From the IMG/VR virus record IMGVR_UViG_3300028372_000005, positions 1 through 64,000 of that record: a stretch of DNA of 64,000 bases. The stretch is one strand, 5' to 3'. Below are positions 29,092 to 38,470 of the stretch, in pieces. The DNA comes from a virus. How positions within the stretch are numbered: the stretch's first letter is position 1; the number at the start of each line of letters is the position of its first letter. The position numbers and the translations under genes were made by a program. The notes beneath the pieces are model-generated. The model was not told where the DNA came from. It saw only the letters and a list, made by a program, of their open reading frames with translations, and searched no databases.

Positions 29092-30254
29092 TTTTCGATT
29101 GTCTTTCAGATGAAGCCAAGCAACGCGTCGCAGACCTCGCTGAACGTCTGCGACTCCCCAAAGAAGTCGTCGTCGCCAAAGTGGCCGAGCTCGCGCTTAC
29201 CAGCGATGCCACCCTGGTGGATTCCAACCAACTGGTCGCGGTCGACAGCCGTGGCTTCTTTGCCTACAGCAAAAACAAGCGCCCCTCGCCGAAGCTCTGC
29301 AGCGGCGGCTTCACCGAGCCCGACCAGGCGCCCAAGCCGCCAAAGACCAAGACTGCTGGCAAGAAGCCCAAAAAGCAGAAGGGTTACTCCAAGCCCTCCG
29401 ACGTCCCCACCAAAGCCGAGCTCGAGGCGCGAAAAGCCAAAGAGGCCGAGCAGGACGATGTCGACGACATCCTGGAGGATGGCGGCGATTCGGAGGAGTC
29501 GGCGACTGATGAAGCCACCCCCAGCGAGGTCGAGCAATTCAACTGGGATAAAAACGTCAAGGGTCTCGGCCAGAAAAAGATCGACGAACTCCTGCCGATC
29601 CTTGCCAAGGCCGACATCACCACCCTCGAAGAGGCCTACGCCTTCGAAGGGTACGGCGCTGTCGACGGCGTCGGCGAGGGCACCATCAAGAACATCCAGG
29701 CCGCGCTCGCCGAGGCGCTGGGTGTCCAGCAAGATCGTGGTGATGTGGAGCAAGGTTCTGAAGACCCCGACGTCGACACCACCAACAAGGTCGACGACAT
29801 CCTCGACGAGGCCGAAGAGGAAGCGACTCCGACGATGCTCGACGAGATGCGCGAGATCGAATGCACCCGAGACGGTGTGGTCGAGGGCGTCAAGCTGTTC
29901 ATGCGCGCGGCCGACGTCACGCGAAACGACCTGGTCAAGGAAATGATCCGCGAGGTCGGCTTCGATCCCGAGGACGACACCACCTACGGCGTTGCTCTCG
30001 ATTGGATGGCAGGCAACCTGCCCATCCAGGAATCCCAGATCGGCGCGATTCTGGCGGCCGGAGAGAAGCTCGGCGAAGAGCGCGAAAGCATCGAGCGCAC
30101 CCGCCCCGAAGCCCTGTTCGCCAAGCCGCTGCGCGACCTGACGGTCGCCGAGGCGGATCACTACCTCGACGAGCTCCAGGAAGAGCAGGGCGGCGACGAG
30201 GTCTCCGACCTCAACGAGGAAATTGGAGAAGACTTCTTTGCGGTCGACGAGTGA
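29088..30254 (+). CDS. Acidic protein with helix-hairpin-helix region
   Basis: 388 residues from ATG 29088, overlapping the upstream stop. An N-terminal helical region and a Lys/Pro-rich linker precede a tandem HhH-like region (residues about 160-210: VKGLGQKKIDELLPILAKAD, then VDGVGEGTIKNIQAAL). A very acidic C-terminus follows. HhH motifs bind DNA non-specifically. Its position directly ahead of the polymerase gene suggests a replication accessory role, which is inference. Confidence 0.62.
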   Translation: MIFDCLSDEAKQRVADLAERLRLPKEVVVAKVAELALTSDATLVDSNQLVAVDSRGFFAYSKNKRPSPKLCSGGFTEPDQAPKPPKTKTAGKKPKKQKGYSKPSDVPTKAELEARKAKEAEQDDVDDILEDGGDSEESATDEATPSEVEQFNWDKNVKGLGQKKIDELLPILAKADITTLEEAYAFEGYGAVDGVGEGTIKNIQAALAEALGVQQDRGDVEQGSEDPDVDTTNKVDDILDEAEEEATPTMLDEMREIECTRDGVVEGVKLFMRAADVTRNDLVKEMIREVGFDPEDDTTYGVALDWMAGNLPIQESQIGAILAAGEKLGEERESIERTRPEALFAKPLRDLTVAEADHYLDELQEEQGGDEVSDLNEEIGEDFFAVDE

Positions 30255-30541
30255 TGTATCGCCTGCGCCTAAAGCGTGAGATTCAGCGCTGGCTGCCCAA
30301 ATTTGGGCGCCAGGCGGTGCGCCATGTCCTCGGTGGGTACGACCTATCCACCGAGGGCGGGTGTCTGGAGGCAAGAGAGGCGCTTGTGCGCTATTTTGAG
30401 CCCCCACCCACCCCTATGGTGCATCGCCTGCTGAACCTCTGCGCGCACCGCGATACGCCTCACCCGTCTGTTTTTTCGTACAATACCCGCCGAAAAGCAC
30501 AGATGCTCATCGACGACATCTCATCTGGCAATCTTTTATGA
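30254..30541 (+). CDS. Hypothetical basic protein
   Basis: A 95-residue Arg-rich protein from ATG 30254, overlapping the upstream TGA. It has helical segments (LKREIQRWLPKFGRQAVRHV). Not recognised. It overlaps the next small gene by four bases. Confidence 0.52.
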   Translation: MYRLRLKREIQRWLPKFGRQAVRHVLGGYDLSTEGGCLEAREALVRYFEPPPTPMVHRLLNLCAHRDTPHPSVFSYNTRRKAQMLIDDISSGNLL

Positions 30542-30657
30542 AGAAGGTGAGCCTTTATTTGTCCAGAGAATTCTACGAGCGCCTTTGTCGTGAGGCCGAC
30601 CAACGCGACATGACCCTGGCAGAATATATCCGAGCCCTTCTCTACGAGCGATTATGA
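30538..30657 (+). CDS. Small ribbon-helix-helix protein
   Basis: 39 residues from ATG 30538 to TGA 30657, between overlapping neighbours. KKVSLYLSREFYERLCREAD, then MTLAEYIRALLYERL, fits the beta-strand, helix, helix pattern of Arc/CopG DNA-binding proteins. It is probably a dimeric regulator coupled to dnaE. Confidence 0.6.
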   Translation: MKKVSLYLSREFYERLCREADQRDMTLAEYIRALLYERL

Positions 30658-33600
30658 TTCACCTGCACGCACACACACGATTTTCGGTGAGCGATGGACT
30701 CGCAAGCCCCGACGAGTTGGCTCAGGCCGCAACAGGCGGCGTGCTGGCAATCACTGATCACAATACCCTCGGGGGCGCAGTCAAGCATCAGATCGCCTGC
30801 GACAGGCATGGAGTCACGCCTGTATTTGGCGTCGACCTCGACGTCCTCGACCAAAATCGACTCACCCTCCTCGCCCAGAACAAAACGGGCTACAAAAACC
30901 TGATCGAGCTCATTCGCCTGGAGCGTCGCGGCTGGGACGATCTGGACCGACACTCCGAAGGCATCATTGCGATGTCCGGCGACCTCAAAGGCGCGATCCC
31001 CCAGTCAGTCTTGAGCGAGGACGTCGAGGCGCTTCGTGCCCACACCTCAAAGCTTCGCGTCATCTACGGTGATCGTTTCTATCTGGAAAAAATAAACCAC
31101 GGACTGCCCGAGCAAGAAAAGGTGTGCGCCTTTTTGGACAAACTCTCTCGCAACACCGGCATCCCGGCCGTCACGACCAACGACGTCCACTACCTGAAGC
31201 CGGAGGATGCTGTCGCGCACGCAGTTATGATCTGCGACAAACTCAACCGGTCGCTGACGCCAGCACGCATTGAGGACATTCGGATTAACGGCGCCTGGAT
31301 GACCGATCTGGAGTGCCCCATCGCTCGCGAGATCGCCCAGCGGTGCCATTTCAGGCTCGAGGTCGACCCCGACAAACCCTACCTGCCAGCCTTCACCAAC
31401 CTCGAGGGGTTTGATACCGAAGAGGAATTTCTGTGGCATCTGGCCAGAAAAGGCCTGAGCGATCGACTGGATGGGGTGCTCGACGCCGAGTACACCGATC
31501 GCCTCACCCATGAGTATCAGATCATTTGCGACATGGGGTTTGCCGGCTACTTCCTGATCGTCTGGGACTTCATCAAGCAGGCCAGAATCCAGGGCATTCC
31601 GGTGGGGCCGGGTCGCGGATCTGGCGGCGGCAGTCTGGTGTCATACTGCTTAAACATCACCGACTTCGACCCGCTCGAGTATGGTCTTTTGTTCGAGCGA
31701 TTTTTGAACCCAGAACGTGTCTCGATGCCCGACTTCGACATCGACTTTTGCATCGAGCGGCGCGATGAAATCTTCTCTCATGTACGCCGCGTCTACGGCA
31801 AAGACAACGTCGCAGGGATTGGCACCTACGGCGAGAACCGACCCCGGAGCGCCTGGGACAACACCGGGCGCATCTTCGGGGTGAAGGCAGCCAGGCGCCA
31901 ACGCATCGCCAATCAGTACCTGCCCGAGTCCGCCGACTCCAAGACGCTCAAAGATATCCTGGACGGAGATGACCTCGAGGCTCTTTTCAAAGATCGGCCG
32001 CAGTACCGGCAGGTGTTCGAGCTCGCCGAACGAATCGAGGGCACGTTTCGAAACAAGGGCAAGCACGCCGGCGGTGTCATCATCGCCGACGATCGCCTGA
32101 CCAACTACGCCCCCATCCGCGCCGACGACGAAGGCGTGTTCGACCACGTCGTCGAATTCCAGATGGAGGATGCCGAGAAGATCGGCCTGGTCAAATTCGA
32201 CTTTCTGGGTCTGGCCGAACTCACAGTTCTCGAGCGCGTCTCCAAGCAGGTCGGCATCGACGTGCACGACATTCCGCTCGATGACGCTAAGACCTTCGAG
32301 CTCATCGGCAGCGGCAATACGCTCGGCACTTTTCAGATGGGCTCGACCGGCTTCCAGGAGCTGATGTCGAAGATGAAGCCCTGGATGTTCAGCCACATCA
32401 TCGCCGCGGTGGCGCTTTATCGCCCGGGCCCCAAAAACGCCGGCATGCTCGACAAGTTTGTCGATCGCATGCACGGCCGCGAGGAGGTGGACTACCTGCA
32501 CGACGCGCTCGAGCCCATCCTAAACGATACCTACGGCGTGATTCTGTACCAGGAGCAGATCATGCACATCGCTCAGCAGCTCGCCGACTACACACTCGGC
32601 GGCGCCGACATTCTTCGCCGCGGCATCGGAAAAAAGAAGCGCAAGGTGATCGAGGCTGAGAAGCCCAAATTCATCGACGGCGTCGAAGAGCACGGCGTTG
32701 ATCGCGAGATCGGCGAGGAGCTGTGGGATCAGATCGAAACCTTTGCCGAGTACGGTTTTAATAAGTGCTTGGTCGGCGACACTCAGCTGGAAAGAGCCGG
32801 GGCCAATCAACACAGCGGGCGCTACTTGACCGTGAAAGAGCTGTATGACGCCCAATCCGAGCGGATGGACAACGGCCGGTATGCGCCGTACGCGCAAAAA
32901 ATACGGGCGGGCAGGATGCGGATTCTACAGTACTGCCCCGATGGGCGCATCCGGCCTGGCAATGTGGTCAAGGTGCACGAAAACGGCACCAGGGAAGTAT
33001 TCGAAGTGCTTTTATCGGATGGAAGGTCGGTCGAGGCTACCGCAAATCACCGCTTCTTAACCGACCAGGGATACGAGGAGGTCCAAAACATAGAAGTGGG
33101 CGATCTACTGATCGTGCGTAGCAACAAAGAGGGGTATCAAAAACAGGGGATTGACACCTCGAGAGCAAAAGGGATGAGCTACCAAACCTCAACACCCGGG
33201 TTTGACGCTGGAGAGAACAACCCCTCTTATATCGATGGTAGAACTCGGGCGCTCAAAGAAGCCCAGGAGAGGGCACTAGCACGCTCAGGCTGGGGGTGTG
33301 AGTTTTGCGCCTGCGAGGACGATGGCAGGTTTGAATTCGCCCACCTGAGGCCTCTTGAGCATTTTGATTTTGACTTTGTGACCTACAACAGTACCGACAA
33401 CATTGCGCACCTGTGCAACTCGTGCCACAAGAAGCTCGACTATGAAAAAGGCGAGCGAAGACCAGCCTGGTCAAAGGGCAAGCCGTCGACCACCTCTGAG
33501 GTGGTTAGCATCCGGTGTGTGGGCGAAAAGATGACGTACGACGTGGAGATGGCCGACCCATACCACAATTTCATGGCGAACGGCATTGTCAGTCACAACT

Positions 33601-34556
33601 CACATTCCACCGGCTACGGGCTTCTTGCCTACTGGACGGCTTACTTCAAGGCGCACTTCCCGGCCGCCTTCTTAGCCGCCCAGATGCACGTGCGCCGAAA
33701 CGATTTTGACAAGCTTTCCGACTTCATCCACAACGCACGCGAGATGGGCATCGAGGTCAAAGACGCCGACGTACGCCACTCGCCGGCGGAGTTCTGGGGC
33801 GACGACAGCAGGATCTGGGCGGGCATCAACACCATCAAGGGGTTCAATGACGAGACGGCTACTGTCATCGCTGATGCCGAGTTCGACAGCCTGATGAGCC
33901 TGCTCGAGACCATCGACCTCAAGCCCAGCGAATTGTCGATGCTCGCTGAAGCCGGCGCGCTCGACGACCTGCTCGGCATCACGTCGATGAGCGAGGCTTG
34001 CCAGAAGCGCGCCGACATCGTCGAGCAGGCCAAGGCGCTCATCAAAAATGCGTCGAAGTATGCGCACACCCACGGGCAGGCGGCGATGTTCTCGCTCAAG
34101 TCGGTCGGGATGAGCGTCAGCTGGGGGGTGTCGCCACCCTGGTCTCCCTTCGAACTTCTCGAGCTTGAGCGCCAACGCCTGGGGCGCTACCGCACCGACC
34201 ACCCCTCGCGAATTGCGCGCATGAAATACTATAAAAAAACCGCGACCATCGAGATGTGGCAGCAAAAAGGCGAGCCGCAGCCCGAGGACCACGAATTCAA
34301 TAAACGAACATTTTGCCTTGTCGTAGTGGTGTTCGATGTGCATAAAATCATCAACTCGAATGATGAGGAGATGGCGTTTTTGCGCGTCGAGGATGAGACC
34401 GGCGAGTACGACGTGACCGTATTTTCGGACCAGTGTGACATCAAGGCCTTCGAGGCCGCCACCGGCCCGCAACTCATTAAAGTTCAGCCCAACTTCTACA
34501 ACGGGAAGTGGGGCTTGGTTTTCAGACGTATGACACCCATGGAGGAATTGCTTTGA
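30654..34556 (+). CDS. dnaE: DNA polymerase III alpha subunit (DnaE type) containing an intein
   Basis: 1300 residues, about 1022 after removal of a 278-residue intein. The N-terminal PHP domain is clear (HLHAHTRFSVSDG, AITDHNT). The catalytic aspartates of the C-family polymerase are D360 and D362 in PDFDIDF, and D516 in VKFDFLGL. YQEQIMHIAQ and the extein GFNK/SHSTGYGLLAYWTAYF match DnaE. A C-terminal OB-like region (VVVFDVHKII...FLRVEDETGEYDVTVF) follows. It is the phage replicase. Proofreading probably comes from the DnaQ proteins just downstream. Confidence 0.95.
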   Translation: MIHLHAHTRFSVSDGLASPDELAQAATGGVLAITDHNTLGGAVKHQIACDRHGVTPVFGVDLDVLDQNRLTLLAQNKTGYKNLIELIRLERRGWDDLDRHSEGIIAMSGDLKGAIPQSVLSEDVEALRAHTSKLRVIYGDRFYLEKINHGLPEQEKVCAFLDKLSRNTGIPAVTTNDVHYLKPEDAVAHAVMICDKLNRSLTPARIEDIRINGAWMTDLECPIAREIAQRCHFRLEVDPDKPYLPAFTNLEGFDTEEEFLWHLARKGLSDRLDGVLDAEYTDRLTHEYQIICDMGFAGYFLIVWDFIKQARIQGIPVGPGRGSGGGSLVSYCLNITDFDPLEYGLLFERFLNPERVSMPDFDIDFCIERRDEIFSHVRRVYGKDNVAGIGTYGENRPRSAWDNTGRIFGVKAARRQRIANQYLPESADSKTLKDILDGDDLEALFKDRPQYRQVFELAERIEGTFRNKGKHAGGVIIADDRLTNYAPIRADDEGVFDHVVEFQMEDAEKIGLVKFDFLGLAELTVLERVSKQVGIDVHDIPLDDAKTFELIGSGNTLGTFQMGSTGFQELMSKMKPWMFSHIIAAVALYRPGPKNAGMLDKFVDRMHGREEVDYLHDALEPILNDTYGVILYQEQIMHIAQQLADYTLGGADILRRGIGKKKRKVIEAEKPKFIDGVEEHGVDREIGEELWDQIETFAEYGFNKCLVGDTQLERAGANQHSGRYLTVKELYDAQSERMDNGRYAPYAQKIRAGRMRILQYCPDGRIRPGNVVKVHENGTREVFEVLLSDGRSVEATANHRFLTDQGYEEVQNIEVGDLLIVRSNKEGYQKQGIDTSRAKGMSYQTSTPGFDAGENNPSYIDGRTRALKEAQERALARSGWGCEFCACEDDGRFEFAHLRPLEHFDFDFVTYNSTDNIAHLCNSCHKKLDYEKGERRPAWSKGKPSTTSEVVSIRCVGEKMTYDVEMADPYHNFMANGIVSHNSHSTGYGLLAYWTAYFKAHFPAAFLAAQMHVRRNDFDKLSDFIHNAREMGIEVKDADVRHSPAEFWGDDSRIWAGINTIKGFNDETATVIADAEFDSLMSLLETIDLKPSELSMLAEAGALDDLLGITSMSEACQKRADIVEQAKALIKNASKYAHTHGQAAMFSLKSVGMSVSWGVSPPWSPFELLELERQRLGRYRTDHPSRIARMKYYKKTATIEMWQQKGEPQPEDHEFNKRTFCLVVVVFDVHKIINSNDEEMAFLRVEDETGEYDVTVFSDQCDIKAFEAATGPQLIKVQPNFYNGKWGLVFRRMTPMEELL
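32766..33599 (+). mobile_element. Intein with HNH endonuclease in DnaE
   Basis: In-frame 278-residue insert at the conserved GFNK/S site. It starts with Cys (CLVGDTQLE), has a block B-like EATANHRFLT, and ends MANGIVSHN directly before Ser. These are the hallmarks of a self-splicing intein with nucleophiles Cys1 and Ser+1. The middle carries an HNH homing endonuclease (CEFCACED...FAHLRPL...CNSCHKKLD). DnaE and related polymerases are known intein hot spots. Confidence 0.93.
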
Positions 34557-35158
34557 TTTTAACCCCTGACAATATCGACGAAGAATATGTGCCGCGCATT
34601 GTGATCGCCGAGACATTTGTCGGCGATCGCCTCGAGCTGCACGCCTCAAGCTCCAGCATCATTGAGTCCTCGCACGACGACGAGGCGAGCTACCGCGTCT
34701 CGGTGGAGGCCGACTTCGAATTCGAGGAGATCGACGCGTTCAAAGAGGGCGCCTCTCCCCACATCAAGGATTATGCGTCCGGCCGAGAGCTCGACGAGGT
34801 CGTGTTCGTGTTCACCCGCATTGTGCCCGGCCGGGAATACGATATTTTGTTCCCGATCTTTGTCCTCGAAGACATTCTCGAGCCAGACTACTTTTTGGGG
34901 GCTGTCGAGGTCTTCGCGGGATGCCAGGCATCTAAGATTACTAAGGTGACGGGTATCGAAGGCCCCAACCTGATACAAACACCCAACGGGCTCGGAAAAG
35001 CGCTTATGCAGGGTGATGATCAGATGGCCAGTCACTGGCGAGGTCGTATTCGAAAAAACGCCACGCCGCTCGTAAAGCCCGACTACTACTCCGAATGGGA
35101 GGCGCGCCTGGGATCGTGCGAGACCCTTGAGGAAAAGGAGATGTCGTGGGGTATCTGA
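34553..35158 (+). CDS. Hypothetical acidic protein
   Basis: About 201 residues from TTG 34553, seven bases after GGAGG and overlapping the dnaE stop. It has alternating beta strands (YRVSVEADFEFEEIDAF, DEVVFVFTRIVPGREYDILF). Not recognised. Its place between the polymerase and the exonucleases suggests a replication-linked role. Confidence 0.55.
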   Translation: MILTPDNIDEEYVPRIVIAETFVGDRLELHASSSSIIESSHDDEASYRVSVEADFEFEEIDAFKEGASPHIKDYASGRELDEVVFVFTRIVPGREYDILFPIFVLEDILEPDYFLGAVEVFAGCQASKITKVTGIEGPNLIQTPNGLGKALMQGDDQMASHWRGRIRKNATPLVKPDYYSEWEARLGSCETLEEKEMSWGI

Positions 35159-36039
35159 CCAATTATGTACTCGTCGAGGGCCTGATTCGACGCACCATCT
35201 ACGAGCAGGTCAAGGGCGACGGTCCGCCATCGGAGCCGTTTTCGATAGTGCTCAAGGCGAGTGCCCACGCCGAGAAGTATCTCGATCGGGCGCGCGAGTA
35301 TGTGAGGGCGCGCATGATGCGCGAGCATGGCCTTCTGGTGACCATCAACCGCGTCGATGTTGTCCTGGGTGAAGCCGACCCGGACCCGGACGCCTTCGAG
35401 TGCATCGAGCGCCACGAGTTCGACTGGAATGCGCAGTGGTATACCCAGAAGATCGTGGCGATCGATGTGGAGACCACCGGCTTCGACCTCGACAAAGACC
35501 GCATCACCGAGGTGGGGTGGGCGAAATACAACCCCAAGACCAAAAAGTTCGGCGCTCCCAAAGCGCAGGTCATCGACCCAGAAACCTCCATCCCCCAGGA
35601 GCTCATTGAGCGCCAGATTGGCCCGAAGCCAGACGAGCTCGACGGCGCACCCACCTTCTGCGAATTCGCCGAAGAGTTGGCTGAAGAGCTCGACGGCGCC
35701 ATTATGGTCATTCAGAACCGCGGGTTCGACACAGGATTTTTGCAAAAGGCATTCAACCGCTGTGCGCACATCAACTTCACGCTCGGGCCCTCCGCGTGCA
35801 CCAAAGAGATCGCAAAACACCTGGGGTGGGACTACGAGACCAAGCTCGAGAAGCTCGCTGAGCACTACGGCATCGAGCTGTTCAACTACCACCGCGCCGG
35901 CCACGACGCGAAGTGCTGCGGCGATCTGTTTCTGGCCATGGCCCGGTGGATGATCCGCGAAGACAAGTGGTCCAAGAACATGACCCTCCGCGGATTTGTT
36001 GGTTTCTTCGACACCCAGAGGTGGCCCAACGATGACTGA
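35146..36039 (+). CDS. DnaQ-family 3'-5' exonuclease 1
   Basis: 297 residues from GTG 35146. After about 100 N-terminal residues of unknown role come the DEDDh motifs: VAIDVETTGFD, TGFLQ in the ExoII region, and HRAGHDAKCC (ExoIII). It would proofread for the phage DnaE, whose PHP domain is not clearly an active exonuclease. It overlaps the second exonuclease gene. Confidence 0.85.
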   Translation: MGYLTNYVLVEGLIRRTIYEQVKGDGPPSEPFSIVLKASAHAEKYLDRAREYVRARMMREHGLLVTINRVDVVLGEADPDPDAFECIERHEFDWNAQWYTQKIVAIDVETTGFDLDKDRITEVGWAKYNPKTKKFGAPKAQVIDPETSIPQELIERQIGPKPDELDGAPTFCEFAEELAEELDGAIMVIQNRGFDTGFLQKAFNRCAHINFTLGPSACTKEIAKHLGWDYETKLEKLAEHYGIELFNYHRAGHDAKCCGDLFLAMARWMIREDKWSKNMTLRGFVGFFDTQRWPNDD

Positions 36040-36694
36040 ACCACTGAGGCTGGCGATGTTCGACCTGGAGACCACCGGTCTGTACGCAGACTCGTGTGAC
36101 ATCACCGAGGTCGGCATCGTCGAATACGACATCAACGGCCGTGAGCTAGACCGCCACAACTGGTTGGTCGCGATCGGCTATAAGCTGCCACAACACATCG
36201 TCGAGATTACTGGCATCACCGACAAGATGCTGCGCGAGCAAGGCCAGCCCTGGAACAAGGTGGCATCTGCTGCTTGGCGCGTGCTTCGCGAGTGCAATGT
36301 GTGGGCGGCCTACAATATCGACTTCGATATTGGGTTTTTGAGAGAGCACCTCAAGCCCGTTATTCGCGAATACGCCGAGCCTCGATTGATCGATCCGATC
36401 GAGCTGGTTAAGCGTTGGCTCCCCAAGAACAAAAAAGGCCCCATCAAGAGCCGCAGCAACAAGGCGGTGGCCGAGTTCTTGGGGGTCGACCTGACCAACG
36501 CCCACCGGGCGACTGAAGACGCCGCTGCGAGCGGCGAATCGTTATTTAAGCTCCTTGAGCTCTTTGAGGTCACCCTCAAAGACTACCTGCTTGGGCGGCC
36601 GTTGCCGCTCGGGCCACACCTTCGGCAGGAAGACCCATTTGAGGCCTTGTACCTGGCTCGACCCTCGTGCTATGAGTACCAATCCGACTTCTAG
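36032..36694 (+). CDS. DnaQ-family 3'-5' exonuclease 2
   Basis: 220 residues from ATG 36032. Exo I is [20 protein letters not shown], Exo [14 protein letters not shown], and Exo [14 protein letters not shown], all intact. It is a shorter relative of the preceding gene but clearly divergent. Two adjacent exonucleases suggest division of labour, for example proofreading and DNA degradation. Confidence 0.88.
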   Translation: MTEPLRLAMFDLETTGLYADSCDITEVGIVEYDINGRELDRHNWLVAIGYKLPQHIVEITGITDKMLREQGQPWNKVASAAWRVLRECNVWAAYNIDFDIGFLREHLKPVIREYAEPRLIDPIELVKRWLPKNKKGPIKSRSNKAVAEFLGVDLTNAHRATEDAAASGESLFKLLELFEVTLKDYLLGRPLPLGPHLRQEDPFEALYLARPSCYEYQSDF

Positions 36695-36711
36695 ACTACG
36701 GAGATAAGACC

Positions 36712-37254
36712 ATGAGCGTAAATAAAGCAATTATTATTGGAAATCTCGGCGCCGACCCGGAAGTGCGCCACACGCAATCGGGCACTGCCGTCGCCAACCT
36801 GAGCATCGCCACCAACGAGAAGTGGACCGACAAGAGCGGCACCAAGCAAGAGAAGACCGAGTGGCACCGCGTCGTCGTCTTCGGCAAGACGGCCGAGAAC
36901 TGCCAGAAGTACTTGAGCAAGGGACGCCAGGTCTACGTCGAAGGTCGCATCCAGACCAACGAGTGGACCGACAACGACGGCAACACCAAGTACACCACCG
37001 AAATCGTCGCCCAGAACGTCACCTTCCTGTCTGGCGGCAATAGCAACGGCGGCGGTGGAGGCAACAGCGCTCCGAGCCAGCACCAACAGCGCCCGCAGGC
37101 GAACAATCAGCAGCAGGGTGGAGGCTACCAGCAGGGTCAGCAGCAGGGTGGCGGCTACCAGCAGAACAACCAGCAGGGTCAGCAGCAACGCCCTCCGCAG
37201 AACAACCAGCAGCAGGGGCAACAGTCGTTCAACGACGATGATATCCCATTCTAG
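36712..37254 (+). CDS. ssb: Single-stranded DNA-binding protein
   Basis: 180 residues from ATG 36712 behind GGAG. The OB-fold begins [20 protein letters not shown], and [20 protein letters not shown] is typical. A Gln/Gly/Asn-rich linker with GGGYQQ repeats precedes the conserved acidic tip DDDIPF, which recruits partner proteins. Ends at a strong terminator. Confidence 0.97.
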   Translation: MSVNKAIIIGNLGADPEVRHTQSGTAVANLSIATNEKWTDKSGTKQEKTEWHRVVVFGKTAENCQKYLSKGRQVYVEGRIQTNEWTDNDGNTKYTTEIVAQNVTFLSGGNSNGGGGGNSAPSQHQQRPQANNQQQGGGYQQGQQQGGGYQQNNQQGQQQRPPQNNQQQGQQSFNDDDIPF

Positions 37255-37269
37255 CCCATAACCGGCATC

Positions 37270-37289
37270 GCGGGGCCTTCGGGCCCCGC
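37270..37289 (+). terminator. Terminator hairpin after ssb
   Basis: A perfect 8-bp stem GCGGGGCC/GGCCCCGC closed by a TTCG tetraloop, 15 bases after the ssb stop. The U tract is weak. Confidence 0.7.
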
Positions 37290-37400
37290 ACCCTCTCGCT
37301 GTTGGATGTATGATGTGGGTTTTTCCCGCCGTCTTTTTTTGCTGATGCGCAAGGCACGACGCACAAATCGCATGCTCGCCTCAAAGATCTCGATCTGTCG

Positions 37401-37625
37401 GTGGGTGAAGAATTGCGTCGCCTGGGTTTTGATGGTCGAATAGTGGTCGACGTCATGAACGAGTCGGCCTCATTCGAAGCTCGTCAGCCGTATTGGGTGT
37501 ATGTGGGCCCGGTGCTCCTTGGTACCTACCCCGACCTCGATCAGCTCGACGAGACGTTTCATCATCTGATCAAGCGATCGTGCTATGAACAAAAAAGCCA
37601 ACGTCCCGGTGTACCGCCGTGGTGA
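37401..37625 (+). CDS. Hypothetical small protein
   Basis: 74 residues from GTG 37401. It reads GRIVVDVMNESASFEARQPY and ends in a basic tail that overlaps the next gene. Beta-rich core. Not recognised. About 110 non-coding bases precede it. Confidence 0.48.
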   Translation: MGEELRRLGFDGRIVVDVMNESASFEARQPYWVYVGPVLLGTYPDLDQLDETFHHLIKRSCYEQKSQRPGVPPW

Positions 37626-37899
37626 TTCTCGGAATCTGACCTACAGCCCGCAAAACAACGTCCGCCAGGACAGCCCGCGGGAGAGCAACGTTGTTGAGGA
37701 CGTCCTCTATCCCGTAGCTGGCGGGCTGGCCGGCGCGCTTGTAGGAGCGGGCTTGGCCGCGGCCGCCATGGGGCCCGAGCCCGAGCCGGGTCGAACCTAC
37801 GACGAAGAAAAACTATTTCTGCCCGGAGCGGCCGGCGCCTACATCGGCTACAACGCGGGCAAGGCACTGGCCAAATCAAATGATTTTGACGGATTCTGA
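37585..37899 (+). CDS. Glycine-zipper protein
   Basis: 104 residues from ATG 37585. Residues about 43-62 (YPVAGGLAGALVGAGLAAAA) and 82-95 (GAAGAYIGYNAGKA) are small-residue-rich hydrophobic segments, the glycine-zipper pattern of membrane-inserting proteins. It lacks the M-x-G-L tag found on similar proteins near 46 kb. Function unknown. Confidence 0.58.
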   Translation: MNKKANVPVYRRGDSRNLTYSPQNNVRQDSPRESNVVEDVLYPVAGGLAGALVGAGLAAAAMGPEPEPGRTYDEEKLFLPGAAGAYIGYNAGKALAKSNDFDGF

Positions 37900-38470
37900 C
37901 ATCGAGCGCGAGCTCGCCGAGGGCGCACTCCAGATCGACCCCCTCGACAACCCCGACCTCCAAATCCAACCCGCCAGCGTCGATCTTCGGCTTGGCGGGT
38001 CTTTTTTGATCCAGAACCCAAGCTACAAGTATCTGAGTATCGACGGGGAGCACGGCCCGCCCGAGCAGGGCTTGCAAGACGAGATGTTCGCGATCGAGCG
38101 TGACGAACACTTCGACCTCCTGCCTGGCAAATTCGCGCTCGCCGAGACCTTCGAGCGCATCTGCATCCCGCCACATCTGTGCGCGCAGGTCGAGGGGCGA
38201 AGCTCGGTCGGCCGGCTTGGGGTGATGATCCACATCACGGCCGGTTACATCGATCCTGGATTCGAGGGCAAAATAACCCTCGAGCTGTACAACGCCGGTG
38301 GTGTCACGGTTCGCCTGCCCATCAAACATCGCATTTGCCAGCTCGTCCTGCACGCCACACAATCGAAGGCCCGCCGTCCGTACGGCTCAAGACCCGAAAG
38401 CAAATACCAGAACCAGAATGGCGTTACCGCCAGTAAAAAGGAGATTCTAAGTGTCCGTTCTTCCGATTGA
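37880..38470 (+). CDS. dcd: dCTP deaminase (dUTPase superfamily)
   Basis: 196 residues from ATG 37880, overlapping upstream. PASVDLRLGG, QVEGRSSVGRLG, TAGYIDPGFEGKITLEL and HRICQLVL match the dCTP deaminase/dUTPase trimer fold, with the active-site glutamate in TLEL as in Dcd. It would produce dUTP for the dTMP pathway leading to ThyA. It may be bifunctional, releasing dUMP directly. Confidence 0.88.
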   Translation: MILTDSDIERELAEGALQIDPLDNPDLQIQPASVDLRLGGSFLIQNPSYKYLSIDGEHGPPEQGLQDEMFAIERDEHFDLLPGKFALAETFERICIPPHLCAQVEGRSSVGRLGVMIHITAGYIDPGFEGKITLELYNAGGVTVRLPIKHRICQLVLHATQSKARRPYGSRPESKYQNQNGVTASKKEILSVRSSD

